NCBI GenBank assembly: GCA_002718155.1
Contig: PBDS01000013.1
Location: 1 to 34,106 of the forward strand
Source of the DNA: Pseudomonadota bacterium
GTDB taxonomy: Bacteria > Pseudomonadota > Gammaproteobacteria > Arenicellales > UBA868
Direction of reading: 5' to 3'
DNA: 34,106 nucleotides
A program made the translations under genes and the position numbers. The notes beneath the pieces are model-generated. The model was not told the origin of the DNA. It made no database searches and worked only from the letters and a program-made list of their open reading frames with translations. Below are positions 23,357 to 31,188 of this stretch, in pieces; positions within the stretch are counted from its first letter, which is position 1, and each line of letters opens with the position of its first letter.

Positions 23357-24022
23357 TTAGTCGGGGGTATGGCGGCTTCGTTCGGCGCGACGTGCTGCCA
23401 TAGCTGCGGCTTCTGCTCTTCGGTTGACCCCAAGCTTGTTGAAAAGACTTGTGATGTAGTTCTTGACTGTCTTTTCGGCGATAAATAACGTTTCGCCGAT
23501 TTGTCGGTTGGTGAGCCCATCACCGATCAGTTCGAATATTCGGAGTTCTTGTGGGGAAAGGTCAGCGGTTCCATCACGGGTGGAGAGCCGAGTGCGAGCT
23601 TGAGCTATCACTTTCGCCCGCTCATCATTGGAGTAGATGGGTTGGCCTGCCGCAATGTGGTGGAGGGTTTTTGTGAGGTCGAAGCTCCTGATCTCTTTAA
23701 CCATGAAGGCTTCAGCTCCCGCCTCTAAGGCCTCTATGAGTAAGGCGTCGTCATCAAAGGAGGTCAACACTACGGTAGTGATTTCAGGGAGATCTTCTTT
23801 TAGTTGCCTTACTAAGTCGATGCCACTTCCGTCGGGCAGTTGAACGTCTATGACAGCGATGTCTGGCCGGAGGCCGCGCAACAGAGGTAAAGCTTCGGTA
23901 ATGGATCCAGTAGTCGCAACAATGTGAAATTCGCCGTCTGCTTGGAGAAGATCGGAAAGCCCGCTGCGGACGATTTCATGGTCGTCGAGTATGAGAACCC
24001 GAGTCGGTTCGGAGGCAGTCAT
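23357..24022 (-). CDS. DosR/DevR-like NarL-family response regulator
   Basis: The 221-residue protein has a receiver domain with the acidic pair D13/D14, phospho-acceptor D59, T87 and K109, then a LuxR/NarL-type helix-turn-helix. The recognition helix reads FIAEKTVKNYITSLFNKLG. It matches the mycobacterial DosR helix, where the two Lys and Asn of EKTVKN contact the GGGAC half-site; here these are K184, K187 and N188. The start overlaps the kinase stop (ATGA). It is the obvious reader of the DosR-like boxes before this operon and nosZ. Confidence 0.9.
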   Translation of the reverse strand: MTASEPTRVLILDDHEIVRSGLSDLLQADGEFHIVATTGSITEALPLLRGLRPDIAVIDVQLPDGSGIDLVRQLKEDLPEITTVVLTSFDDDALLIEALEAGAEAFMVKEIRSFDLTKTLHHIAAGQPIYSNDERAKVIAQARTRLSTRDGTADLSPQELRIFELIGDGLTNRQIGETLFIAEKTVKNYITSLFNKLGVNRRAEAAAMAARRAERSRHTPD

Positions 24023-25140
24023 TGGCTTTTCTCAGGGATCTGCCATCTAGCGATGGTCCAAAGATTTGTGATGTCTCGGCTGACAGTAAATTGTCCACCA
24101 TGTCGCGCAGCGCGTGAGCGAAGGTTGGGTATGCCGTTGCCTTCGGGACCTTCGAAGGTAAACCCCGGGCCGTCATCGCGCACTTCGATCGATAATCCTT
24201 CGGAGTCATCGATGATGACGGCGACGCGTCTTGGGTTCGCGTGACGGATCGCGTTTGTAAGTAACTCTCGAATCACTGAGTCGATGTCTGAGACAAGGCT
24301 TTCAGCCAGTCCTTCAAGTAGGTCTGTGCCCTTGAGTGCTGTCAGCGAAGCGCTCGAAGACTGTAGTGAGGCTTCGATGGTGTTGCGGATTCTGACCGAA
24401 CTCGGCTCTCCCTCGCGATGTCTTTGGAGATCGAAAATGGCTTGCCGAAGATCGGCGATGGTGTCATCGAGTTCATCAATGGTTGATTCGATGCGGCGAG
24501 CCATTGGTTGTTCGATGATTGCTGAAACCGCCTGGAGAGTCAGTCCGCAAGCGAACAGCCTCTGAATCACAGAGTCATGGAGATCACGAGCGATTCGCTC
24601 TCTATCGTTAGCGACGAGTAGCCGGGCGTGAGTGGTCCGGCTTCGGTCCTCCAGTGCCTTACGTTCGGTGACATCTCGAACGACGGCTATGACCCAGATC
24701 TTCCCATCAGTCGCGGGTAGCGGGCTCAGGGAGATTTCGACGGGTACTTCGTGACCGTGCTGATGTAGTGCGTGTAAGTCGAGGTTGTTACCCATGGGGC
24801 GAGTTTCTGCCGCCATTTGGAAACGCTTCCGGTGGTTGGCGTGCGCTTTTCGTAGGCCAGCGGGCATTAGAGCGTCGACGCTCATTCCCATGAGGTCACG
24901 TGGGGCGTATCCGAGAATGTCGGTAATTCGATGATTGACGTAGACAACCGAACCATCTGGATCTACCAACATCACAGTGTCAGGTGCCGTTTCTATTAAT
25001 GCCTTAACGAGACCTGTGATGTCAGTACCTATCGCACCTGCGGCGAGGTCAAGTCCGTTGGTATCGAGTTCAAACACGTCACGCACTTCCGATAGGTACG
25101 GTGAACGATAGGCCGGATTTGCCACCGAAGTAATTGACAC
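24019..25140 (-). CDS. PAS sensor histidine kinase (DevS-like core, HisKA_3)
   Basis: The 373-residue protein has no membrane segment. A PAS domain covers ~47-160 (VDPDGSVVYVNHRITDILGY to VVRDVTERK). The dimerisation/phosphorylation helix RIARDLHDSVIQRLF carries H188, and the ATPase domain has N (LLTNAIRHA) and G (DDGPGF) boxes. The core is very close to mycobacterial DevS/DosT, but the two GAF domains (haem sensor) are absent and replaced by a single PAS. The signal could be oxygen, NO or redox through a PAS cofactor; this is inferred. GTG 25140 is 22 bp after the cupredoxin stop. Confidence 0.88.
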   Translation of the reverse strand: MSITSVANPAYRSPYLSEVRDVFELDTNGLDLAAGAIGTDITGLVKALIETAPDTVMLVDPDGSVVYVNHRITDILGYAPRDLMGMSVDALMPAGLRKAHANHRKRFQMAAETRPMGNNLDLHALHQHGHEVPVEISLSPLPATDGKIWVIAVVRDVTERKALEDRSRTTHARLLVANDRERIARDLHDSVIQRLFACGLTLQAVSAIIEQPMARRIESTIDELDDTIADLRQAIFDLQRHREGEPSSVRIRNTIEASLQSSSASLTALKGTDLLEGLAESLVSDIDSVIRELLTNAIRHANPRRVAVIIDDSEGLSIEVRDDGPGFTFEGPEGNGIPNLRSRAARHGGQFTVSRDITNLWTIARWQIPEKSQ

Positions 25141-25162
25141 TCGAAGCCAACGCTTTCCGGGC

Positions 25163-25585
25163 CTACTTGACGACGGTGAGGGTCGCGACCATGCCAGCGT
25201 CCTTGTGGCCGGGAAGCTCGCAGATCAATTGGTACGTCCCTGCGGCCAGCTGCCCTACATCGAGTTGGGAAGTGCTATCGGCAGGCAACGTTTCGCTTAG
25301 GGGGCCTCCGACAAGCCGAACGTTGTGTTCAATAACTCCCTTGTTAGCTAGCTGCAGAATCACACCACCGGCGGGAACTAGGAGATCACCTTCGATGAAA
25401 AACTCGCCCAGGTCTAGATTTACCTTGGATGACGCAACGCTCGCGGCTTCCGGAGTCAGGTCCTTGTCTTGGGAAGTCGTCGGCCATGGGCGTCCCGAGG
25501 TGTCGTAGGCGCCCGCCGCACATCCGAACGCGCACGACGTCAGAACGAATAAAACGAGTACAAGCTTGGGCCGAGACAACTTCAC
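25163..25585 (-). CDS. Cupredoxin lipoprotein (blue copper, plastocyanin-like)
   Basis: The 140-residue protein has a lipoprotein signal (Cys18 or Cys22), then a beta-barrel domain with type 1 copper ligands: H87 in IEHNVRL, C122, H127 and M132 in ICELPGHKDAGM. This is the standard C-x4-H-x4-M loop. It would carry single electrons at the outer membrane face and is a plausible donor to NosZ, alongside the cytochrome at the other end of the cluster. It is the first gene of the operon with the kinase and regulator. The DosR-like box at 25638 lies 53-66 bp before the ATG. Confidence 0.88.
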   Translation of the reverse strand: MKLSRPKLVLVLFVLTSCAFGCAAGAYDTSGRPWPTTSQDKDLTPEAASVASSKVNLDLGEFFIEGDLLVPAGGVILQLANKGVIEHNVRLVGGPLSETLPADSTSQLDVGQLAAGTYQLICELPGHKDAGMVATLTVVK

Positions 25586-25637
25586 TCCCGTAGTAAGTGG
25601 CTGACTGAAGCATGACCGGTGACAGCGCCGGTTGGCA

Positions 25638-25651
25638 GGGACTTAGGTCCT
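25638..25651 (-). promoter_or_regulatory. DosR-like box upstream of cupredoxin-kinase-regulator operon
   Basis: It reads GGGACTTAGGTCCT on the plus strand (AGGACCTAAGTCCC on the minus strand). It is the best match in the window to the mycobacterial core GGGACTWWAGTCCC. Its place before the operon that encodes the regulator suggests autoregulation. Confidence 0.65.
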
Positions 25652-25775
25652 GTTGCCCATGGCTTTGGTGACCCCAAAAAACAGGAAGCTGAAAAGGCCC
25701 TGGAGGCGCCGATCCACCCAACTGGGTGCCCTTCCCTTACCCGCGAGAAGTGGAACATCTGGAACAGCTCCAAAG

Positions 25776-27026
25776 CTAGTTACCGAAGTCCCAACTACCC
25801 TCATGCTCGACGTGATTCAAAACGGTCTTGGCGACCAGAATTCGGTGGACCTCGTCTGGACCATCAACGATTCGCAGTGACCGGGCTCCCTGATACATAG
25901 CTGCAAGAGGAAAGTCATCTGTGATCCCGGCTGCTCCGAATACCTGCATGGCTCGGTCTACGACCCGTTGGTAAGCGTTGGGGACGAATACTTTGATTGC
26001 CGAAATGTCGGTACGCGGATGATGGCCATCGTGCATCTTTTCTGCACAGTGGATCGTCATCAGGCGAGAAGCCTGGATATCCATGTAGGAATCTGCGATG
26101 AACCCCTGGGCGAATTGCTTGGTTCTGAGCAACCCTCCATGAACTTCGCGGCTTAGGCACCGCTCGACCATCAGGTCGAAGGCCCTCCACATCTGCCCGA
26201 TCGAGTTCATGCAGTGGTAGATGCGACCCGCCCCCAGGCGGTCCTGCGCAGCGCGGTGACCTTGACCAACCGCCCCCAACTGGTTTTCCAATGGAACCCT
26301 TACGTTGTCATAAACAATTTCGCAGTGATCGCTGGGTTGCCCCCAAACGCTGATTCCTCTCAATATCTCTACGCCGTCCGCATCGCTAGGAACGATGATC
26401 TGAGTCATCTTCGAGTTCGCGGCACGATCAGCGCCATCTTCTTCGGTACGGCACATGACAATGAAAAAGTCTGCGGCCATCCCGTTGGAGGTGAACCACT
26501 TGTGTCCGTTGATCACCCAGTCCTCATTGTCTCGACGAGCGGTGGTTTTCAAAGAACGGGGGTCCGAGCCGGCCTGATCAGGTTCGGTCATTGAGAATCC
26601 CGACTCCATCTCGCCCTCAATGAGGGGCAGCAGCCATTTCTGTTTTTGTTTCTCGGTGCCGTAACGCACGAGGATCGATTGGTTCCCTGAGTTGGGGGCC
26701 TGAACGCCAAATAGTGATGACGCTCCTACGGCGTAGGCCAACACTTCTTTCATGTAGGCGAGCTCAAGGAAATTGAAGCCTGCTCCGCCGTACTCCTCGG
26801 GTAAATGAGGTGCCCATAAACCTGCCTCCTTAACCTTCCTGCGGACACCATCTCGAAGGGAACTAGCTTCGGCACGATCGGCCTCACAGACACCCTCATG
26901 GCGCTGGTCGGCCCACAACATGTTCTCCACCGGCAGAATCTCCCGGTTCACGATGGTCGCGGTCAAGCCGCGAATCTCGTTGATGCGATCAGGTACTGAA
27001 GGGATTGGTTGGACGTTCATTTCCAT
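25776..27026 (-). CDS. Acyl-CoA dehydrogenase (ACAD10/11-like)
   Basis: The 416-residue protein has FAD-binding and CoA motifs in order: HLPEEYGGAG, GFSMTEPDQAGSDP, INGHKWFTSNG and RTKQFAQGFIADSYMDIQASR. The C-terminal block VDGPDEVHRILVAK replaces the IYEGT motif of short-chain dehydrogenases and is typical of the ACAD10/11-like group. It would oxidise an acyl-CoA, possibly a hydroxylated one, using FAD. It is divergent from the LLM monooxygenase, with two DosR-like boxes between them. A degraded copy of its last codons sits at 14746-14832. Confidence 0.88.
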   Translation of the reverse strand: MEMNVQPIPSVPDRINEIRGLTATIVNREILPVENMLWADQRHEGVCEADRAEASSLRDGVRRKVKEAGLWAPHLPEEYGGAGFNFLELAYMKEVLAYAVGASSLFGVQAPNSGNQSILVRYGTEKQKQKWLLPLIEGEMESGFSMTEPDQAGSDPRSLKTTARRDNEDWVINGHKWFTSNGMAADFFIVMCRTEEDGADRAANSKMTQIIVPSDADGVEILRGISVWGQPSDHCEIVYDNVRVPLENQLGAVGQGHRAAQDRLGAGRIYHCMNSIGQMWRAFDLMVERCLSREVHGGLLRTKQFAQGFIADSYMDIQASRLMTIHCAEKMHDGHHPRTDISAIKVFVPNAYQRVVDRAMQVFGAAGITDDFPLAAMYQGARSLRIVDGPDEVHRILVAKTVLNHVEHEGSWDFGN

Positions 27027-27091
27027 TGCAGAAGCCTCACGTTGAATTCGGTCGGATTCCCAATCATGGGTTTGCTATTGGAGGGTGCCTA

Positions 27092-27105
27092 GGGCAAATG
27101 GTCCC
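27092..27105 (-). promoter_or_regulatory. DosR-like box, acyl-CoA dehydrogenase side
   Basis: The minus strand reads GGGACCATTTGCCC. It lies 66-79 bp before the acyl-CoA dehydrogenase start at 27026. Confidence 0.6.
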
Positions 27106-27142
27106 GTCTCACGGTATTGACCGATACCTGGACCGCAGAGTC

Positions 27143-27156
27143 GGGACCTTGTGCCC
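27143..27156 (+). promoter_or_regulatory. DosR-like box, LLM monooxygenase side
   Basis: GGGACCTTGTGCCC lies 79-92 bp before the LLM gene start at 27235. It matches the box at 12290-12303 at 13 of 14 positions. Confidence 0.6.
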
Positions 27157-27234
27157 TACCTGGTCAGCCAAACCTGGGCTCAGATGGGGGGAGTTCCGAG
27201 AGAGCAGGAGAAATAAAACAACGGAGGTGAACCC

Positions 27235-28338
27235 ATGCGATTTGGAATGTTGCATCTATTCGAGAATCCAATTGAAAAGACCGAACACCAGGTAGTCACT
27301 GAACAGCTGGAGTTGATGGTTGCTGCAGAGGAGTACGGCTTCGACTCAATCTGGCCAGCGGAACACCACTTCACTGAGTATGGCTACTGCGCTTCCCCAG
27401 CGCTGAGCTTGGCGGCAGTCGCCTCGGTCACCAAAAAAGTCCGTTTAGGCACCGGAATCGTGGTGCTGCCCATGAACCATCCTTTACGAGTGGCCGAGGA
27501 CTACGCGCTACTGGATTTGATGAGCGATGGCCGTGTCGATTTCGGCATGGGACGCGGTTACCAACCCCTGGAATTCCAGCGATACGGCATCGATCAAACC
27601 ACCACCCGCAAGCGTTTCGAGGAATGCGTTGACATCATCAGGATGGCGTGGCGGGATGGCGTGGTCGACTACCACGGTGAATTCTACGACTTCACCGACG
27701 TGCCTATCAGACCCCGGCCCCTGCAAGCACCGCAGCCCCCGATGTGGATGGCCTGCCTGTCACCGGAAACCTTTGAGATGGCGGGGACTTACGGGCACAA
27801 TCTATTGCTCGGCTCGGTGTTCGGCCTCTCGCCAGAACTGGCCGTCCAACGCCGTAAGGATTACTACCGAGGCTTGGTCCAGGGCGGACACTCGGTTGAG
27901 GATAAGCAGGTTGGTTGCCTGATGATGGTCTATGTAGCTGAGACTAAGGAACAGGCAGAGGCAGAATATCGAGACGCCTGCCAGTGGTACTTCAACACCA
28001 TTGCCAAATACGTGTCAGTAGAGGGTGACACGCCCGTCAAATCCTACGAGATGTACAACGCCTTTCGAGACGTTGCCGCTGTTGCCGATTTCGACAAACT
28101 CGCTGATGGAGGGTTCGTCATTTGCGGTTCACCAGATCAGGTGGTGGAACGCCTCACCGAGGCTCAAGACGTCTATGGGATGACCGAGTTGTTGTGTTGG
28201 ACTCGCCTGGGCGGTCTTGACAACAACAAAGTTCTCAAGTCGATGGAGTTGATGAGAGACAAAGTCTTCCCGTACCTGCGGGATCTGACTCCACCTCCGC
28301 CGCCAGAGTTCGACCCGGCAGAGTTGGTGAGTGCCTGA
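27235..28338 (+). CDS. LLM-class flavin-dependent monooxygenase (luciferase alpha-like)
   Basis: The 367-residue protein has an F420/FMN luciferase-like TIM barrel. It shows AAEEYGFDSIWPAEHHFTEY near residue 30, RLGTGIVVLPMNHPLRVAEDYA and GRVDFGMGRGYQP. These features are close to bacterial luciferase and the alkanal-monooxygenase-like group. It probably oxygenates an organic substrate with reduced flavin and O2. An ideal GGAGGTGA site precedes the ATG. It is divergent from an acyl-CoA dehydrogenase with shared DosR-like boxes, so both may respond to the same signal. The substrate is unknown. Confidence 0.87.
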   Translation: MRFGMLHLFENPIEKTEHQVVTEQLELMVAAEEYGFDSIWPAEHHFTEYGYCASPALSLAAVASVTKKVRLGTGIVVLPMNHPLRVAEDYALLDLMSDGRVDFGMGRGYQPLEFQRYGIDQTTTRKRFEECVDIIRMAWRDGVVDYHGEFYDFTDVPIRPRPLQAPQPPMWMACLSPETFEMAGTYGHNLLLGSVFGLSPELAVQRRKDYYRGLVQGGHSVEDKQVGCLMMVYVAETKEQAEAEYRDACQWYFNTIAKYVSVEGDTPVKSYEMYNAFRDVAAVADFDKLADGGFVICGSPDQVVERLTEAQDVYGMTELLCWTRLGGLDNNKVLKSMELMRDKVFPYLRDLTPPPPPEFDPAELVSA

Positions 28339-28590
28339 GATTCGGGATTTCGGAGAGCTCCCGTGCCACGAAGCTCAACGCTCGCGTTCGGTCGAAGAGC
28401 CAAATAAGTCATTACCGCGACAGCTACCCGACGTAACCGCTAGCACGCGTGCAGGACACGGGCGGGGTAGCGACGGCCCGAAACACCGATGAATGACTCG
28501 AACAGGAGTAGGGAACGGGAGATCTCGTTGATTCGTAACGCAGCTACCTGCTAGGACTTTGACTCAGTTGTTGACTAAGGAGAGTGCGAC

Positions 28591-28878
28591 GTGGCAAAGG
28601 CGTACGTGGTGGCCATGCTGAAAATTAATGATGCCCAAGCAATGGGTCCGTACATGACTGCCGTGGAGACAACGGTTACCGATCACGGAGGTCGTTATCT
28701 TGTTCGAGGGGGTGCGCAGCACTACACCGAAGGCGACCCGAACCCAGTGGCAGTGGTACTGGAGTTCCCTGACAGCGATTCGGCGATCGAGTGGAAGAGT
28801 TCAGGTGCATATCAGGAGATCCTGCCGTTCCGCCTAGATAATTCCGAGGGACCGCTAGTCATTTGCGACGGTGTTTAA
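28591..28878 (+). CDS. DUF1330 family protein
   Basis: The 95-residue protein begins KAYVVAMLKINDAQ and contains GGRYLVRGGAQ, VVLEFPDSDSAIEWKSSGAYQEI, the signature of DUF1330 (a small dimeric alpha-beta-barrel-like protein of unknown function). The start is GTG 28591 after AAGGAGAGTGCGAC. It probably shares a transcript with the acyl-CoA dehydrogenase-like gene 65 bp downstream. The ~250-bp gap before it shows no other gene. Confidence 0.85.
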   Translation: MAKAYVVAMLKINDAQAMGPYMTAVETTVTDHGGRYLVRGGAQHYTEGDPNPVAVVLEFPDSDSAIEWKSSGAYQEILPFRLDNSEGPLVICDGV

Positions 28879-28943
28879 ACGCTTGGAGTTTGCGATGTTG
28901 ATTCAGCCTTCGGCTGGGGAGTTCGGTTGGGGGATGGCTGCCC

Positions 28944-30194
28944 ATGAGTTTTGAGCTGACGCCCCGAACCGCCCCGGGAGTGTCTGTCGTTGGCGCTGCG
29001 GAGTCGCTGGTGGAGCCCTTCGCTGGGCGGGCCGAAGCCGCCGATGTTGAAAACGAGATGTGTCGCCAAAACTTTGACGACCTGCTTGCCAGTGGTATCT
29101 CCTCAGCATTCGTTCCGGAGGAGTTGGGAGGGTTCGGTTTGGAGTCGATCCACGACTGGATTGTCGCCATCGCCACTCTTGCGCGGGGAGATGCGTCGAC
29201 CGCTATAGCCATCACCATGCACCATGCGATAGGTCGCCGAATGGCGCAGGCGTATTCCCTTGCCAAGACCGACCTTGGCCCCGATGACGAGCGCACCAAC
29301 AACCTTGCGGAACCACTCAGAAAGATGGTCGCTGGAGAGATGCTCATTTGCGCCACAGCGACCGAAGCTGGGACCGACAATCTGCACCCGGTAACTGAGG
29401 TAGTCCGCCACCGCCAAGATGACCGCGATGGTTGGCGAATCAACGGACGGAAGATCTTCGTCACCATGTCTCCAATAGCGACTCACGTGTCAACGGTCGC
29501 GCGAGTGCGCGACGACGATGGTGACGACATGGCAAACATCGTGCTCCCGATGGATACGCCAGGCTTGATACCTCAGAACGACTGGGATGCGCTGGGCATG
29601 CGCGGCTCGGGCAGCCAATCAGTGGTCTTTAAGGACGCATGGGTACCTGAGTCTGCCTTTGGCAGGATGGGTCCGTGGGGAAAGTGGAGCCTGCAGTATC
29701 TAGAGTTTCGAGCCATTGCAAACATCGTTCTGGTCGGAGCTTTTTTGGGTATCGCTGAAGCGGCTCATGACATCGCGTTGGAGAAACTGCTTACAAGGTC
29801 ACGTGTTGGTCAGCTTGCTGCTGAGCAGTCGGGCATTCAAAACCTCGTCGGAGAGATGGCACTTGAGTTAGCCCAGTGTCGAGCGGTACTGGGTGCGGCC
29901 GGGGTGGAGATGGATGCGTACTGCGAGCGCCATTCGACTTCTGCTGCATCTATGGAAGACGCACATGGCCTCATGAGCGACTATCAAGCGGCAAAGTGGA
30001 CGGTGAATCGGGGTGCGATTGGAGTTGTCAGCAAGGCCATGGATCTGCTCGGTGGCGCGGGCTACACCAATTCAGACGCCCTCGCTCGTCTCTACCGCGA
30101 TGTCCGAGCTGGCCCCTTCATGCAGCCGTTCGGACCAGCGGAGCTTCGCGAATATGTAGGCCAGGTCACTTTGGGTCAATATCCCGACAGCTAG
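28944..30194 (+). CDS. Acyl-CoA dehydrogenase-like flavoprotein (possibly group D monooxygenase)
   Basis: The 416-residue protein shares the acyl-CoA dehydrogenase fold: VPEELGGFGL near 60, ICATATEAGTDN near 135, INGRKIFVT and the block WDALGMRGSGSQSVVFKD near 215. The last motif is typical of acyl-CoA dehydrogenase type 2 enzymes and of two-component flavin monooxygenases of the DszC/HpaB group. The C-terminus YRDVRAGPFMQPF lacks the standard YEGT catalytic region, so dehydrogenation and monooxygenation both remain open. It lies between DUF1330 and an SDR on the same strand. Confidence 0.82.
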   Translation: MSFELTPRTAPGVSVVGAAESLVEPFAGRAEAADVENEMCRQNFDDLLASGISSAFVPEELGGFGLESIHDWIVAIATLARGDASTAIAITMHHAIGRRMAQAYSLAKTDLGPDDERTNNLAEPLRKMVAGEMLICATATEAGTDNLHPVTEVVRHRQDDRDGWRINGRKIFVTMSPIATHVSTVARVRDDDGDDMANIVLPMDTPGLIPQNDWDALGMRGSGSQSVVFKDAWVPESAFGRMGPWGKWSLQYLEFRAIANIVLVGAFLGIAEAAHDIALEKLLTRSRVGQLAAEQSGIQNLVGEMALELAQCRAVLGAAGVEMDAYCERHSTSAASMEDAHGLMSDYQAAKWTVNRGAIGVVSKAMDLLGGAGYTNSDALARLYRDVRAGPFMQPFGPAELREYVGQVTLGQYPDS

Positions 30195-30330
30195 ATCGCA
30201 CAAGTCGGACCCGCAATCGGCTGTATCGCCGGCACGGGGAGACCTATATTTTGTTTTCTGGGTCTCCCTCCGACGAAGCGGAGCTCTAGGACAAGAAGCG
30301 ACGAAGGCTCGCTGGCAGGGATGACTTACA

Positions 30331-31125
30331 GTGCTTATAGAATTTGTTGACAAGGTGGTCTTGGTGACCGGTAGCTCCGGTGGATTCGGCCTCGCAACTG
30401 CTGAAGCGTTCTTGGAGTCGGGTGCAAGCGTAATGCTGAACGGCACCAAGACGCAGAAATTAGAAGCAGCACTTGAGGACCTCAAAGATCGATTCGAAAA
30501 CGTCGAAGCGTGTGTCGCAGATATCTCCACCAGAGCGGGTGGAGAAGACCTCATAGACGAGACACAGCGGCGGTTCCAATCGATTGACATACTCGTGAAC
30601 AATGCGGGGATCACGCAGAACACTGCGTTTCTAGAAATATCGGAGACCCAGTGGGATGCAGTTTTAGACACCAACCTGAAAGGCCCGTTCCTGACATCGC
30701 AGGCATTCGCCAAACAGGCCATCGCCTCGGGTCGCGGTGGCAAGATCGTCAACATCTTGTCCGGCAACTATCTGTGGACCCGAGCAGGCTCAGCTCACTA
30801 TTCGTCTTCAAAGGCGGCCCTTGAGATGCTAACGAGAAGCATGTCCATAGAACTCGGACCCCACGGGATCAATGTAAACGGGGTGGCTCCAGGCCTCATG
30901 GACCTAGCCAGACGCGGTGGCCGCGGGCCCGCGCAGGCGTTTGTTGATATTTACCTCAAGGACGTACCAATGGGACGAATTGGGCACGTTGAAGATGTCA
31001 CAGGTGCCGTGCTTTTCATGGCTTCTACACAGGCAGATTTCATTACGGGATCCACAGTCTTGGTTGATGGTGGCTACGCCGCCGGGCGCGTAGATCTGCC
31101 CCTTGCCCCACCGCCAGAAGGCTAG
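30331..31125 (+). CDS. Short-chain dehydrogenase/reductase (SDR)
   Basis: The 264-residue protein is a classical SDR. It has TGSSGGFG at 13-20 (cofactor binding), NNAG at 90-93 and the catalytic S144, Y157 and K161 (HYSSSK). GFG with no basic residue directly after leaves NAD versus NADP preference open. The C-terminal motif DFITGSTVLVDGGYA is standard. The start is GTG 30331. It follows the acyl-CoA dehydrogenase-like gene by 136 bp on the same strand and likely oxidises or reduces an alcohol or ketone in the same pathway. It converges with the HxD protein gene. Confidence 0.88.
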   Translation: MLIEFVDKVVLVTGSSGGFGLATAEAFLESGASVMLNGTKTQKLEAALEDLKDRFENVEACVADISTRAGGEDLIDETQRRFQSIDILVNNAGITQNTAFLEISETQWDAVLDTNLKGPFLTSQAFAKQAIASGRGGKIVNILSGNYLWTRAGSAHYSSSKAALEMLTRSMSIELGPHGINVNGVAPGLMDLARRGGRGPAQAFVDIYLKDVPMGRIGHVEDVTGAVLFMASTQADFITGSTVLVDGGYAAGRVDLPLAPPPEG

Positions 31126-31188
31126 AACCTACAGTCGTTGTCGATCGGCGCCGTGGGGCCAGGGACTGAAACGACAAGGGCCGATAAA

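Noticed and set aside
28859-29467. 202-aa minus-strand frame
   Set aside because: It lies opposite the acyl-CoA dehydrogenase-like gene, is Ser/Arg-rich and has no motif; it is an antisense shadow.
30072-30767. 231-aa minus-strand frame
   Set aside because: It spans the ends of two well-supported plus-strand genes and their gap, with no recognisable domain.
31162-31175. GGGACTGAAACGAC as a DosR-like box
   Set aside because: Only one half-site fits, and it lies between convergent gene ends where no promoter is expected.
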